Assembly (NCBI GenBank): GCA_958450365.1
Contig: CAUEEP010000725.1
Coordinates: 2,318,001-2,382,000 of the forward strand
DNA length: 64,000 bases
From: Mesorhabditis belari
Taxonomy: Eukaryota; Nematoda; Chromadorea; Rhabditida; Rhabditidae
Direction: 5' to 3'
Position numbers and translations under genes: made by a program. Below the pieces are notes generated by a model. The model was given only the letters and a program-made list of their open reading frames with translations, was not told the origin of the DNA and made no database searches. Shown piece by piece: positions 1 to 11,331 of this stretch. How positions within the stretch are numbered: the stretch's first letter is position 1; each line of letters opens with the position of its first letter.

Positions 1-399
1 GAGACCGGGAATGGGCTCATTACTGAGGTGAAAAAGGAAAGGAAAGGTCAATTGTTTATGGATAAGGGAATTACTCGAGTAACGAGTTCTATCAAAAGGC
101 AATGAAGGGTGAAAGACAGTAAATGGGTTTGCTAAGTTCTACTTTAATATCTACATAAAAATTTGACTTATAAAGTGGTTTGCTGGATTCAAAGTCTTCA
201 TCAACAATGGGATTTTGAGTACAAGCTTGGGAAAACCTATTTCCCAAGCTTAAAGTACAGTTGAACAGTTAGTGCAATTGAATTTGTCGATACGAATTGA
301 GTTCAAGATCCTACTCAACTAGTTTAAATAATCCTCAGTTTTCATATTTTCACAATTCTCAAAGAATTCAGTATAAAGTTACGGTATTAAACTACCCAC

Positions 400-441
400 C
401 TTTAAGAGAACTGCTGCAATGAATAAAACCCAGAGCCACAT
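400..441 (-). CDS. Possible first exon of a secreted-protein gene running off the left edge
   Basis: On the minus strand an ATG at 441 opens a 14-codon exon, MWLWVLFIAAVLLK, that ends at 400 in a good donor (aag|gtgggt). The peptide is a typical signal-peptide start. Ten bases before the ATG lies a tattcag acceptor (ends 452), the spacing expected for a nematode trans-spliced or 5'-UTR acceptor. No second exon could be identified in bases 1-399, so the product is unknown. The plus strand of the same bases also reads open from an ATG into a gtgagt donor near 511, which is the competing explanation. Confidence is therefore low. Confidence 0.3.
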
Positions 442-451
442 GGCTCTCCGT

Positions 452-1559
452 CTGAATACAGTAGAAACGAAACGGGAAAATGCCCACAAGTGAGTATCCT
501 TTAAACTTTAAAAGCTATGGATAAAGAATAGAGTAGAAGAGGAAGAGCCTGTGTCGAGCTCGTCGGCTCTTTGAGGATGGACACCCGAGGAACGGAAGGG
601 GGTAAAAAGGAGAGGCTCTCTCGAGATTTGAAAGAGAAATGGGCGGAGCTTGCACCCAGTCTCACAATCTCATCGCTTTTTTCTCAGTCTTGCCGCCCCC
701 TCGCTTTTTTTTTGTCTTCATCCGCCCCCGGGTGTCTTTCTAGGAGAAATTTGCATAAGAACGAGATCCGATCGCTGGCAGCTAATAATAACTGTCACGC
801 GGGGTCGATGAGTAAGCGATTCTTTTGAACAAGTCTAGTTTTAAGGTCTTTTCTTTAAATTCTAGACTGTTGACGGAAATAACTTGGGCAAAACGGTGTT
901 TCGAAAGTGGTTTTGTCTTGTGATCTTTGCTGTGGATGTCACGTCATTTTTGATAAAAAATCTATCTAATAATCAAAAAGTTCCGGCACACTTTACAAAA
1001 GAAGCATTTTTCAGCTAAAACCCAAATCGAAATCCGACTTAGTATATCGTAATTTAAAGCTGAAATTCTGGGGAGCATTTCTATACTTAAACCATCCTGA
1101 TCAGAGCCATCTAGCTCTCCAAAGAAGCATTGTAGTGCGCTGGAGGTAAACTGTCATGGCACTCATCTATTTGAGTCTGTTTTCAATGGAAAAATTCTTC
1201 AAAAAGCCTTTTTAAATTTACATTTTTGTTCTAAGAAACAGTTAAATTGTTATTGAAAAGAATAAAAGCTCTCGTCAACATAAAAACGTAAAATAGTCTT
1301 CGAAAACATGCGAAACTTTGCTTGTCTCATGGGCGGTTTGACTCCAATGCAGTGCAAGACTTCTTGAAAAGGCTGGAAACTTCTGATTCGAGTAATTTAC
1401 TTATAGAAATGTTCATCAGAATTTCAGCTTTAAAAGATTTTAAAACACGGCAAATTTTGTTTTAGCTTTCATTTAGAAAATCAATCATCAAGTGATTAAA
1501 TTAATCAATTAATCAAGTGAGCGGGAACTTTTTGATCACCCTCTAATACTACTTTTAAC
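452..1559. other. No gene seen
   Basis: The stretch contains an 85-codon open frame at 571-828 on the plus strand with no homology I recognise, no good splice context and low-complexity composition (C/T-rich at 660-740). I treat it as chance. The rest is AT-rich with no supportable feature. Confidence 0.6.
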
Positions 1560-1765
1560 GGCAACTAATCAATTAATAGCGCCGGTGATCGACCGTCATG
1601 GCCGACCGTCTAGGAGCCTTGTATCTTAGTCGGGAGAACAAGAGTTCAATCCTGCCGGCTAGATCATTGGCTCTTTTTTCCTTACTTTAGGACTTAAGCT
1701 TCAGGGCTGTGTATTGTTTGTACCCCATTATTCGTGTGAATAAATGTATATTTTTAAACGAACAT
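1560..1765 (+). repeat. Dispersed repeat with tRNA-like head (copy 1)
   Basis: This copy matches 10122-10330 in inverse orientation. It begins with a tRNA-like block (ccgtcatggccgacc ... tatcttagtcgg ... gttcaatcctgccggc), passes through a T-run and ends in a tail shared by both copies (attcgtgtgaataaatgta). GCCGGTG and TGCCGGC at 1581 and 1652 could pair as a seven-base stem, but the T arm does not fold as a normal tRNA. It is best read as a tRNA-derived, SINE-like repeat rather than a working tRNA. Confidence 0.5.
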
Positions 1766-3118
1766 AGCAATCAGTTAATATGTAGTTTTGTTGGTTTGTG
1801 ACAAAAATCCGCCCACTTTTCTTGGCCAAGCCCACAAAATCCAGGACAAGCCAAGCCAAAAGGCTTGGCTTGTCCTGGATCTTGGGATCATTTGAAAAAA
1901 TTAATGTGGGGACCACATGAGAAAGTGCGAAAGCTGGAGATTAGGCCTTGATTGCTTTGGCCTGGAAAATCGGCTCTTCGTCCAGCCCCAATGAAGACCC
2001 CAAATTTGGGACAGCTTCTTCAAGCCTTTCAACTGAACTGGCAGGCCCGCGCGAACGCAGCCCCTCACGCAAAAATTAAGCTGTTAGCGAATCCCAACTC
2101 GGGACTGCCACACAGGTCAACCCAGCCTAAAGTGCAATGGCCGAGCCTCGCCATGGGGGTCCCGCCTTCATGATCGCGAGAGCCCCCCAGCCAGGTAAGT
2201 TTATGAGCCGAGAATGGGAGTGGGTTATGGAAAGGGCCGATGCCAAAAGAGATGCGATTACACTCACGCACAAAGAACGCACGAGGAGATTGTGACAGTG
2301 TTTTCAGTTGTTTTCCTTTTCCCTTTTCCCAGAAAGACTAAGTACCGTAAACATAGAAGACCTAATAATTCTAATAGAAGACCCAGCGTTTTTTCAACGT
2401 TTTTCTAAATTGCTCAATTGGATGCATACACAACGAGTCTAGCACATTGGTGTATAGGTGAGAAACAAGGCAAAAAAGACGATCGTGATCAGTTTTGAGA
2501 CTGATCTGATCTATAAAAAGTACCGTAAACATTCTAGTAGAAGCGCCGGCTCTTCTATTTTCAATGTCCCTCTAAAATCCTTTTTCGTGCTCAGCTAGTA
2601 TACCCAAATCTTCAAGAACTAAAAAATCGGCGTTTTTGTTGGATTTTCATTCGGTTTTTGAAGTGATTAAGCTTTTTTAGTTTCTAACTATTATTTAAAG
2701 CCTTTGGAAGTCTTTAAAAAGTTGAGCATTTTGCTAGTCGAGAGTTGACAAATCCGAAAAAAGGAAAAATTTCGTTTAAAGGGACTCTTCAATTGGAATA
2801 AATAGGGTCGCTTCCCCACTCGTTCCTCAACTTTTTACCTCAACTTGTCCTACTGTTCAGTCTGAAGAGTTGACCTTTCGTTGGAATTGTTTCTCACATC
2901 GTTTTCCCCTCTTTCCCCGATTTCTTTCCAATTCCTCTGTTTCTCATTTCTTTTTTTTCATTTCCACAATTCAACTCCTAACTACTGGGTGTTGAAAACA
3001 TCAAAAACATGAAATGTTTCTGTTTTTGCTTCTGTTTTTGCTCTTCCATTGTTCTTATAGAGAAACGTTGTAAAAGATCGGTTTGTAGATCAGTTTGTTT
3101 TATGGGAAAGTATCTGTA
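1766..3118. other. Intergenic; no gene seen
   Basis: Bases 1790-2250 are unusually G/C-rich and include short words (cttggcttgtcctgga, ggcctgg) also seen in the dispersed repeats near 21.0 kb, 29.4 kb and 32.1 kb. The overlapping open frames there show no domain or splice logic. The remainder is AT-rich with T/C runs and no supportable gene. Confidence 0.5.
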
Positions 3119-4046
3119 TTGGGTTGGTGAATTGAAAACTGCGGGGCTATTATCATGTGTGACAGTTTGAGCACTTTCTTAAAAAGAAACCCATTTTGGT
3201 GTCAATGGAAAAGTTGTAGAGAATCAAAAATAAAGCTTATATCCAAATTTTCAGAACGATTCAAAAACTGGTTTTCAAGAAATGCCAAATTTACGAATTT
3301 TCACAAAACTTGCAACAAAACTCGCATTTTAAGCGAAACGACTAAGTGTATCTTTGTGCAAATTTGGCTATAAGCTTAATTTTTGATTCTCTACAACTTT
3401 TCTATTCACACCAAAATGGGTTTCTTTTGAAGAAAGTGCTCAAACTGGGACATCTCCAGTCCTCCATTTTTGAGTCTCACACTTGTCTCACACACAAACC
3501 AAAATCGTATTGTCTATTGTCATATACCACCGTTTGAGCACTTTGGAATATGGAGGGAGTGGTGTACTGGGAGTTGCTGGATAGCAAGACGACCCTTAAT
3601 GCAATCAAATATAGTGAACAGTTGGAAAAGGTGAATGAATCCCTAAAGAAGAATAGGCCCTTCAAGTCAAAGATCGTTCTCCTCCACGACAACGCGCGCC
3701 CTCATGTGGCAAAACTGGCTCACTCTAAAATAAACAGCCTTGGTTGGGAACTTTTGGCACATTCCCCATACAGTCCGGACCTCGCCCCTTTTAATTACGA
3801 TTTATTCCGGATCATGAGTAATGAGCTTGCGGGAGAACACTTCGATTCGGAAGAAACAGTCAGAAATTGGCTTTGAAAATTTTTCGATTCAAAACCAAAA
3901 TCTTACTACGAAAGAGGAATCCGCAAATTGCCTGTAAAATGGGCAGAAGTCGTCAATAATAATGGAGATTATTTGGAATCAATCGATGGTTTTATGTTGA
4001 ATAAATTTTAGTTCAAAGTCCCGCAGTTTTCAATTCACCAACCCAA
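3119..4046 (+). mobile_element. mariner-type element, copy 1
   Basis: A 928-bp element flanked by TA on both sides. The ends are TIRs that read ttgggttggtgaattgaaaa inward from the left and its reverse complement at the right. The 5' half lacks the transposase DNA-binding region and instead holds a block (gtgacagtttgagcac...) repeated in inverse orientation inside the element. The 3' half keeps a fragment of the transposase catalytic domain. Relatives lie at 41105-41623, 55862-56723 and 58702-59230. It cannot be autonomous. Confidence 0.85.
3550..3876 (+). pseudogene. mariner transposase catalytic-domain remnant
   Basis: A 108-codon fragment keeps the second catalytic block ([13 protein letters not shown]) and the third block (YSPDLAPFNYDLFR). 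In mariner DD34D enzymes the third acidic residue follows LAP-S. Here that position reads F-N instead of S-D, whereas the copy at 55949-56428 still has SDYYLF. The N-terminal paired-like DNA-binding region and the first catalytic Asp are missing, and the frame stops soon after the third motif. It is a dead transposase on both counts. Confidence 0.8.
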
Positions 4047-4307
4047 TATTTCAAGTGTAAACAAAATAAGACTCCTTAAAACTTCAAATTCAAATTTTTA
4101 TGATTGAAATCTTGTTGGCCATTGGTAAATATAAACCTTAGTAAATGTGCTTATCAGGGGCAAATAAAAATCATATATATATAAGCTGAATATTCTAGAT
4201 TTGTAGTTATTTTGTTATAACTTTCAAAAAAATCTCTAATTTTGGTCAATGAGCAACTTAGCTACATTTTTAACAGTTTTAAAGATGTTGTAAAGTCTCT
4301 CTCACTA

Positions 4308-5260
4308 CAGGGTGCGGCCAAAATATCCGGCGATGAAAAGACCGACTGGGCTTCAGAAAATTAGCAGAAAAGCTTTTATAGAATTTTACTGAAAATAACA
4401 ACAACAGTCCAAATAACAAAATAAAAACAGTTAAATCTCAAAGTTTCCTCCTTTTTCCTTCATGCAAGCCCTAAGTCGCTTCGGCACATCGTCGACCGCG
4501 GCACGGAGAGTCTCAACGGGGATTTTTGCCCATTCCTTGATAAGGGTGGCTTTCAGATCATCCAAATTAGCATGTGGAGCTGATGAGACCTTTGCCTTCA
4601 AGATTCCCCATATGGCGAAATCCATAGGATTGATGTCAGGTGAATTTGCAGGCCATTCTTCCGGGGTAATGAAATCCACGTTTTGCTTGGCAAACCACTC
4701 CATGGTCTTTTTTGCACGATGTGCTGGTGCAGAATCTTGTTGAAAGATCCAAGGTGCTCCAGAAAAGTGATTATCAGCCCAAGGCTTCATATGCCTCATC
4801 AAAATTTCTTTTTCGTAGTAATTTTGATCAATTTTCACACCTGGCTGCACAAAAACAAGAGGTGTTTTTCCATCAGCGGTCACCCCGGCCCAAACCATCA
4901 ACGATTTTGGATGAGCCGATTTTTGGACAATTCTTCCCTGAGAATTTGCCGTGGCAACATCTTTTGTTAAAATCCGATTATTTTGCTTGTTGAATTCCTG
5001 CTCAATTGTGAATGGCGCTTCATCCGACCAGAGAACCCTCCGATGCGTGCCACCCTTCAAACGCCGCAACAAAACTTTGCATTTCTTAAGTCTTTGTTTC
5101 ACTTATTTATCAAAAAAATCACTTATTTATCAAAAAAATAATTGAAACATATAAAAAAGAATAAAAAAATGCATAAACATAAAAAGAAGCGTGAATAAAT
5201 GAGTTTTCGCAGTATTATGGCAAAAAAGTACGTTCCGCCGGATATTTTGGCCGCACCCTG
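4308..5260 (-). mobile_element. Tc1/mariner-superfamily element (maT-like, DD37D)
   Basis: A 953-bp element bounded by TA, with 25-bp TIRs that match perfectly (beginning cagggtgcggccaaaatatc). It encodes the transposase fragment at 4431-5102 on the minus strand. The same end word, cagggtgcg, recurs at the right ends of 42609-43281 and ~47032-48066, so these elements are relatives. Confidence 0.88.
4431..5102 (-). pseudogene. Tc1/mariner transposase, C-terminal catalytic part
   Basis: This 223-codon frame holds the complete DDE/D catalytic region: LWSDEAPFTIE (first Asp), IFQQDSAPAHRA (second Asp) and NSPDINPMDFAIW (third Asp). There are 37 residues between the second Asp and the Asp of PMDF, the DD37D spacing known from the maT group. 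The C-terminus ends KRLRACMKEKGGNFEI. A full enzyme has about 340 residues with two N-terminal helix-turn-helix motifs. Those are absent, and the sequence just upstream (5103-5140) is a short tandem repeat and AT-rich filler. I infer an N-terminally deleted, non-autonomous copy. The uninterrupted catalytic frame suggests a fairly recent insertion. Confidence 0.82.
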
Positions 5261-5434
5261 TACAATATGCAAGCATAGATTAAAATCTTCAGGTTTAATC
5301 TTTTAGATTTATAGAATATTCTAATATTTAATCTTTTTATTCAGTTGGAAAAGCAAAAACGATCAGAAATCTTTTGCTTCTGAAAAACTAGAGCGTTCAT
5401 TTATTTGTCGTTGACGATTTTTGAATCCAACACT

Positions 5435-5950
5435 GATAAAGAACATAAAATCAATGTTTTAAACCAATTTCACAAAGTTAACCTTTAAAAATTCTCCATT
5501 CCATTCGATCCCCGCGTGGGTGGGGCATGGTCAAGACTCAAAAAAGTCGATTCTGAATTGAACCCGTTTCCTCAAGACTCAAGCTACTACAATTCACTCC
5601 AGTTCACTACTGTAGTATTACTTAAATCTGGGAATTCTCGGTGTGCATCCCAATAGGCATACAACGGAAAAACGGAATATCTCGGTCAATTTCACTCCGA
5701 TCTCTTTGATTTTGCTATCTATTGACGCAGAATTGAATATTCTATCGATTAAAATTTAAGACAAGAAGATTAGAGTGAAATTGACAAAGATATGTCGTTT
5801 TTCCGTTGCTGATAAAGAATACAAGCTCAATGTTTTAAACCAATTTCAAAAAGTCTATCTTTAAAAATTCTCCATTCCATTCGATCCCCGCGTGGGTGGG
5901 GCATGGTCTAGACTTAAAAAAGTCGATTCCGAATTGAACCCGTTTCCTCA
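5435..5950. repeat. Pair of about 140-bp direct repeats with inverted core
   Basis: Bases 5435-5580 and 5808-5950 are near-identical direct copies (shared word ttccattcgatccccgcgtg). Between them, 5663-5700 and 5770-5805 form an inverted pair (aacggaaaaacgg ... ccgttttt-like). This resembles an LTR-like or duplicated MITE arrangement, but no protein is encoded. Confidence 0.55.
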
Positions 5951-7415
5951 CAAAAAAACTCACCGCTGATTGTTTCACAAATTCCGTAAGAAAAATGAGG
6001 TTATAGTTGGTGATAGTCACAGGGGAACGCCCTCAATCTATTTTCATGCCAAAATCGTTTCTTTTTCTCTTTCTTTTTCTTTTTCTTCTTCTTCACCCAC
6101 CCACGCCCATGTTTTTGGAGAACCAATAAACTGAGTGTCTCGTGAGGAATCTCGAAAAGGGAAAAGATATGCAAATTACAGGGTGATCGGGGGTCACTTC
6201 AATGTGGGTTTGGATTGATGGTCAGAAAAAGGAAAAGAAAAAAGAAAGAAAGAAAAAGAAATTAATAAGGTAATGGAATTGAACGATTGTGAGTTTGGGA
6301 GCCGAACTAGATCTAGACTTGATAAAATGAATAGCTTCAATCGATTTCTCGACCCTGAAAGCTCTCGGGTATAAATTTGCAGAACAATATCTTCTTTTGG
6401 AGCCATTTAAAAACAAAAGAGAAATCCCATTTGTAGAATGATCCGAGGTGGCCTTTGTGCGGCTGGGTAATCGCTTGCAATCTGGCAAATCTCTCTAGTA
6501 CATAAGGTGCTTTCCTTTTGGAATCCGTAAAGGGGTTAGCTGACCCATTTTCTCTGTTTTCTTGGCATCAATATGCCCAAATTCCTGGGATCAATTTTTG
6601 CCTTTAATTTGGCTGTATTTTTGCTACAAATCCAACATCCTGTGTAAAACAAATAACTAGGAAAAGAGTTCGGTCTGATTCAAAAGTTTTGTCCCTCAAT
6701 TTTCTCATGATTCGTAACTTACATTTATCCCTTTTCTCTTTGTCCCTTTGAATTAATCCAAGCTAGAATTTCAAAAATCATTTGAAAGTCTTGGAAAAAC
6801 TGTTTTAGAAATATCTAATCTAAGAATCAGTCTCAAAACCAACTCAAAACCAAAGGCCTACAGTAACAGGGTTCAGTGTTATGAGCACTTTACCTATTAA
6901 TTCCCTAACACTTCACACACGCAATTCCTAATTGAGTTAATTTGCACATATCAGCGTGCATTGTGTGCATTTGGAAAGCGTTTGGCTTGCTAAAGAAAAC
7001 GACACTTTCCGAGGCGTCATCATTTCCCGAGATTTGTGTTTGATTAGAGCTAGTCTAGGCGGGGTACTTCTTGCTTTAGCGAGAGACCAGTTCTCCCAAT
7101 GACAATTCCTGACAATTCCCAATGAAATCATTCATTGTAAAATTTACTGCTACAAATCTATTTCTTTACTTGCTTTTCAAACCTCATTTAAAAGGGTTTA
7201 ACTTTGAAATTTCGAAAAGATGACCGTCGATTGTTGCTCTAGCTCAGTGGGTTTTAAACTTTGCAAAATATTTAGTAACTAGGCATCTATTTGGTTATAT
7301 CCATAGCCTCATTACAATTTCCCCCATCAAAATTAATAGCACCAAAGCTTGTCTATTCATTTCAAAAATCTGGCTCTAGTCTGTACTGTACAGGCTCTAG
7401 TGCTCTAGGAATCTA
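5951..7415. other. Intergenic; repeat copy, no gene seen
   Basis: Bases 6325-6545 are a copy of a dispersed repeat (family G here) also found at 46026-46190 and 56965-57175, recognisable by the words aaaatgaatagct and ccttttggaatccgtaaagg. Bases 7200-7265 match 9113-9180 (gaaatttcgaaaagatgacc). No gene was found. Confidence 0.55.
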
Positions 7416-7646
7416 CAGCACTGGACAATGAAATATGATATTTGAAAAACGATCGTCACTTTCGCGCGTATGTAACTCCCTTGTTTTTTAGTTTAAACTA
7501 TTAGTGTTATACATTTTCTGAAAGCTCTTTTCAAGGGCTACACAAGGGTTTTATTAATATTTAGAAATACGGTAAAGACAAGGGAGCTACAGACGCGCGA
7601 AAGTGACGATCGTTTTTCAAATATCATATTTCATTGTCCAGTAGTG
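7416..7646. mobile_element. Palindromic MITE with TA target duplication
   Basis: A 231-bp element between TA dinucleotides. About 50 bp of each end are an essentially perfect inverted repeat (left end cactggacaatgaaatatg, inner part gatcgtcactttcgcgcg). There is no coding capacity. TA duplication and size fit a Tc1/mariner-type MITE. Confidence 0.82.
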
Positions 7647-7785
7647 TATGTCGATGATTTTTGGGATTTAAGGGTTATTTTTGGTTCTGAATCTAACCAC
7701 GTTTTCAGTTTTTTTGTCACTGGCACGCAGAAAATTGAAATACGCCGATGGTTTTGCACCGCACTGTATAAACCATTTTTTTCAG

Positions 7786-7953
7786 CTCACCCGTGTCCTC
7801 ATCGGTTGTCTTCTCTTTTTCGGCATTCTCTATTTTTGGTTTACGGTGCTGCAAACAAATTGTTTTATGGATTGGATGAAGAAAATGTTGGTTTCAAACC
7901 CCAGAATGAATGAACTCTTGAACACTTTTAGCCGAGATGAGTCTTCAGTTTGA
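7786..7953 (+). CDS. Orphan terminal exon of a membrane protein
   Basis: After a strong acceptor (ccatttttttcag, ends 7785) the frame runs 55 codons to TGA at 7951-7953 and is followed 12 bases later by AATAAA (7965-7970). It encodes a hydrophobic helix (VLIGCLLFFGILYFWFTVL) and then a charged tail ending TFSRDESSV. The TM segment, acceptor, stop and polyadenylation signal together suggest a real 3'-terminal exon. I could not find its upstream exons; the interval immediately 5' is the palindromic MITE. I do not recognise the family. An alternative is a chance open frame, which also extends further 5' to 7681. Confidence 0.4.
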   Translation, partial: LTRVLIGCLLFFGILYFWFTVLQTNCFMDWMKKMLVSNPRMNELLNTFSRDESSV

Positions 7954-7970
7954 AGTACAACAACAATAAA

Positions 7971-8548
7971 AAGCTGATCAACCAATTCTGAATAAATTAT
8001 TGATTGCTTTCATGATTTTCAATGTGTTTTAGACCAAAGTTTGTTATCAAAACAACAATATTTCTCAATTTTTTCATTTTTACCTACATCTTTGAGTTGT
8101 TTTTTCAGAAAAAGAAGGCTTTTTGTGAGTATGGGGTGATCGGGACAACTGTTCTTTTTCAAAGGAAAGAGTGTTCAAAAGTTTTGAGATAAAAAGAGAT
8201 GTTGACGACATTTCATCGGCGAGCAGGGACACTCTTTGACCTACCAGCTCACACGTAACTGAGATTTTACTTGTGACTCTCGCATCTCGTAAATACTCTA
8301 ACAGAACGCAACATAATGACGGGCGTAAAATCGCATAGTCTAACTTTAAACTTCCCATTCTCCGTGCTGCTTTAAGCTACAGTGTTCGCTTGGGTGTCAA
8401 AAGATAGCTTATGAAATCTAGTATTTTTTGGTAGTAAAAGTGTGGTTTGAAAAAAAGCTAGGAGCTGAGAAAAAATGATTTTCTAGAAAGAAGTTAGACT
8501 ACGCGATTGTACGAGGAGGTGGCGATCTATTAGAGTATTTACAGTGTA
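7971..8548. other. Intergenic; no gene seen
   Basis: AT-rich sequence. A 92-codon minus-strand open frame at 8080-8358 has no recognisable domain or splice context and is not called. Confidence 0.5.
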
Positions 8549-9371
8549 TTAGAAGTGCATAAGAAGCTGTTGTTAATAAAAAACACGTTCCAGCAACTGT
8601 ACGTAGAGTTTAGTCATTAGTATTTCAGTATTTTGATATTTTTAGTTTTAGATTAGTATGTTTAGATACCCTAATATTATCTCTTTTTAATGATCTAAAA
8701 AGAATTGTATAAAGTTGCATTTTATTGATCAATCGACGTCTCAAAATGTACCGAAAATGACCTAGCGGAGCCAATTTCAAATCAAGATTTCTCCACTATT
8801 CTTTCAATAACTGTTTGATCACTAAAGTTATTATAAAAGAAGTTTAACAATTAAAACAAATGAGATAAAGAATAAGTTTGCTCCTTGTGTACTCTTTGTT
8901 AAAAAAGTTGTTGAAAATAAGCTTGAAAACTGAATTTTGAGCCTTTTTTGGGGGAACAACTCTTCAAATGAATTTTTATAATGAAACAGCTTACCGAATT
9001 TGTTTTAGGTTTTTGAGCATAGCTTCTATCAAGATTCGGCTTCTGATCTGTTAGGAATTGAACTGAAGTTTTCATCAAAATAATTATTTATTACGAGTTT
9101 ACACCAGGGTTTAAGTTTGAAATTTCGAAAAGATGACCGTCGATTGTTAATCTAGTTTAGTGGGTTTTAAACTTTGCAAATTTCAAACTTTGCGAATCAC
9201 TTTCGGGACTTTTTTAAGAACTCGATTTATCATTGAAATGCAACTTTATACAATTCTTCTATATCATTGAAAAGAGATAATATTGGGGTGTCTAAAAAAT
9301 ACGAATGAGCTCTACGTACAGTTGCTGGAACTTGTTTTTGATTAGCAGCAGTTTCTTGTGCACCAACCTAA
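8549..9371. mobile_element. Non-autonomous mariner-like element
   Basis: An 823-bp TA-flanked element with long imperfect inverted ends. The right end read inward is ttaggttggtgcacaagaaa and the left is ttagaagtgcataagaagct. Inner arms share ttccagcaactgtacgtaga and aattgtataaagttgca. It carries no transposase frame. Confidence 0.72.
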
Positions 9372-10121
9372 TAAATACAGGATTGGGAGTATGAAATGGT
9401 CGAGTCTTTGAACAGACTTTTGAAGAAAACTAAACCATAATTTCCTCTCAAATTTTTTTCAAATAACAATTGAAGCTTTGTTGATTATAGGCCAAAATTA
9501 CATCCAGATCTGATGCAGAGTTTTTGAGAAATGAGAGAAGATGTGAAGCAAAACAACTTTTTCCCGTTGCATCCACAAATTTTCAGTGAGTTTTTAGCGG
9601 GCAGCTGTCTTTTTGAAAGGATCTGTCAGTAATGGACGCCGATTTGTTTTTCCGTGTCCATCGGCAAATCTTTATCCTCAACAATTCCGCTAATCATTCA
9701 CTCAAGTTTTTCTTTTTTGTTACTCTAGATGTGATTATTCTTGCAACAGGCTTACACAGACTTTACAAGAGTTGATTCAACTGGTTCAGTGAAGTTTACT
9801 TGACTCATTCTTTAACCTATCTTTAAGAAAACGCTTGAATTGTTTACATAAAATTTGACTGTACAATGGGCATGCATTTGTCAGACAAATTTTTTATTCA
9901 AAAGATCAGCTAAAAGTTTGCAAGGAATGCTTATGGTTAAACGAGTTAAATGTTTGTGATTTTTGCAGAGTATTCTGCATTTTGCCTAAAAGCTGAAAAA
10001 CTTATGCTAATTCAATATTTTTACCAAAGCATACTGATGATCGACAATTTTCCCCCACCTTTGTTAGTTTAAACCGGCTTTAGAGTTGGCAAGAGTTGAT
10101 CCATTGAATGTTAATTTAAAA
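9372..10121. other. Intergenic; no gene seen
   Basis: AT-rich, with no open frame, repeat partner or RNA structure that I can support. Confidence 0.6.
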
Positions 10122-10330
10122 ATACATTTATTCACACGAATAATGTGCTACAAACAATACACAAGCACAATCCCTAAGCCCTAAATGTAGGGAACAAAAA
10201 ACCAATATATATGGGAAAAAAGAACCAAAAATCTGGCCGACAAGATTGAACCCTTAACCAGCCGACTAAGATACCGGCATTTTAGCTAGTCGGCTATGAC
10301 GGATTTTAAATGAACGTTAATGAGCTTCAT
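10122..10330 (-). repeat. Dispersed repeat with tRNA-like head (copy 2)
   Basis: Inverse-orientation relative of 1560-1765. On the minus strand it runs ccgtcatagccgactagc, tatcttagtcggctggttaa, gggttcaatcttgtcggcc, then the shared tail ending in attcgtgtgaataaatgta. GCCGAC and GTCGGC could form a short terminal stem, but the length between them (59 nt) is too short for a normal tRNA. Confidence 0.5.
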
Positions 10331-10366
10331 CAGCTAGTAAAACTGGGAGCAGTTAACCTCTTACTA

Positions 10367-11331
10367 GATTTTGCAAGCGTGAATCCGAGCCAAAGCTATA
10401 TGACATATGCAAGTTGGACGCGGGCAACACGATGACGTTTTGAGTTTTTGCCCTGCCCTGATTTCTGCAAAAACACATTTGAATTTGACTCCCTAGTGCA
10501 CTGAGGGAGTTATGAGCGGCTACCATCACCCACCAAAAAAGTGAGTTGGTGTAGTAGTGCCGTGATGTGGTGTGTTAGTGGTAGTGCCGCTGTCTCCCAT
10601 TTTGCCGCTGTCTCTGAGTTCGATCCCCTTGGATCAATTTTTTTGCATTTTTATTTTAATCTCTTGAGCAGTAAAGTTGTATTTTGAGCAGTTTTGAGTA
10701 TCTTTAGCTTTGCTTGCATTCTTGCAAAGCACTGTTCTGTAAAAAAACGAAAAAGGAAAGGAACTCCTGTGAAATTGGTAATCGTGGAAATTTCTACCCC
10801 AAAAACCAGTAAGTTAACACTGGCTATTGCTCAATTTAACATTTTCTTTTTTGGCTTCGTAAACTTGCAAAGGCACAAACAATTTTGGAACTTTTCAGAA
10901 AAATTCTATCTCTTGCACTTTCCTGATCTTTCGTTGGGTATTGTGACAATAGAAATACAAAGTCTTTTTTGCGAAAGTATGCAATCGAAGCTAAAGATAC
11001 TAAAAACTACTCAAAATACACTCAAAACTAAAAATACAACTTTACTGGTCAAAACATTGAAATAAAAGTTGATCCAAGAGGGATCGAAGTCAAAGACAGC
11101 GGCACTATCACTGAACCACCAAGTCACTTTTTTGGTGAGCGACGGTAGCCGTTACAAACTCATAATTCCCTCAGTGCACTAGCGGGCCAATTTCAAATGC
11201 ATTTTTACAGAAATCTATACCATTTAAGCAAAAACTAAAAACGCCATCTTGTTACCCGTGTCCGACTTGCGTAAGTCATAAAGCCTTCGTTCGGGTTCGC
11301 GCTTGCGAAATTCGACCGTTCCCTAGTAAGT
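10367..11331. repeat. Large foldback repeat with about 350-bp arms
   Basis: The left arm (about 10367-10735) and right arm (about 10980-11331) are inverted copies at roughly 75-80 percent by eye; shared words include gcactgagggagttatgag and its complement. Each arm contains a B-box-like word (gagttcgatcccc at about 10618) followed by T-runs. A partial third copy of the arm end lies at 11600-11695. The internal 245 bp shows a 123-codon open frame (10694-11065) spanning arm and loop, which I regard as non-coding. Confidence 0.65.
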
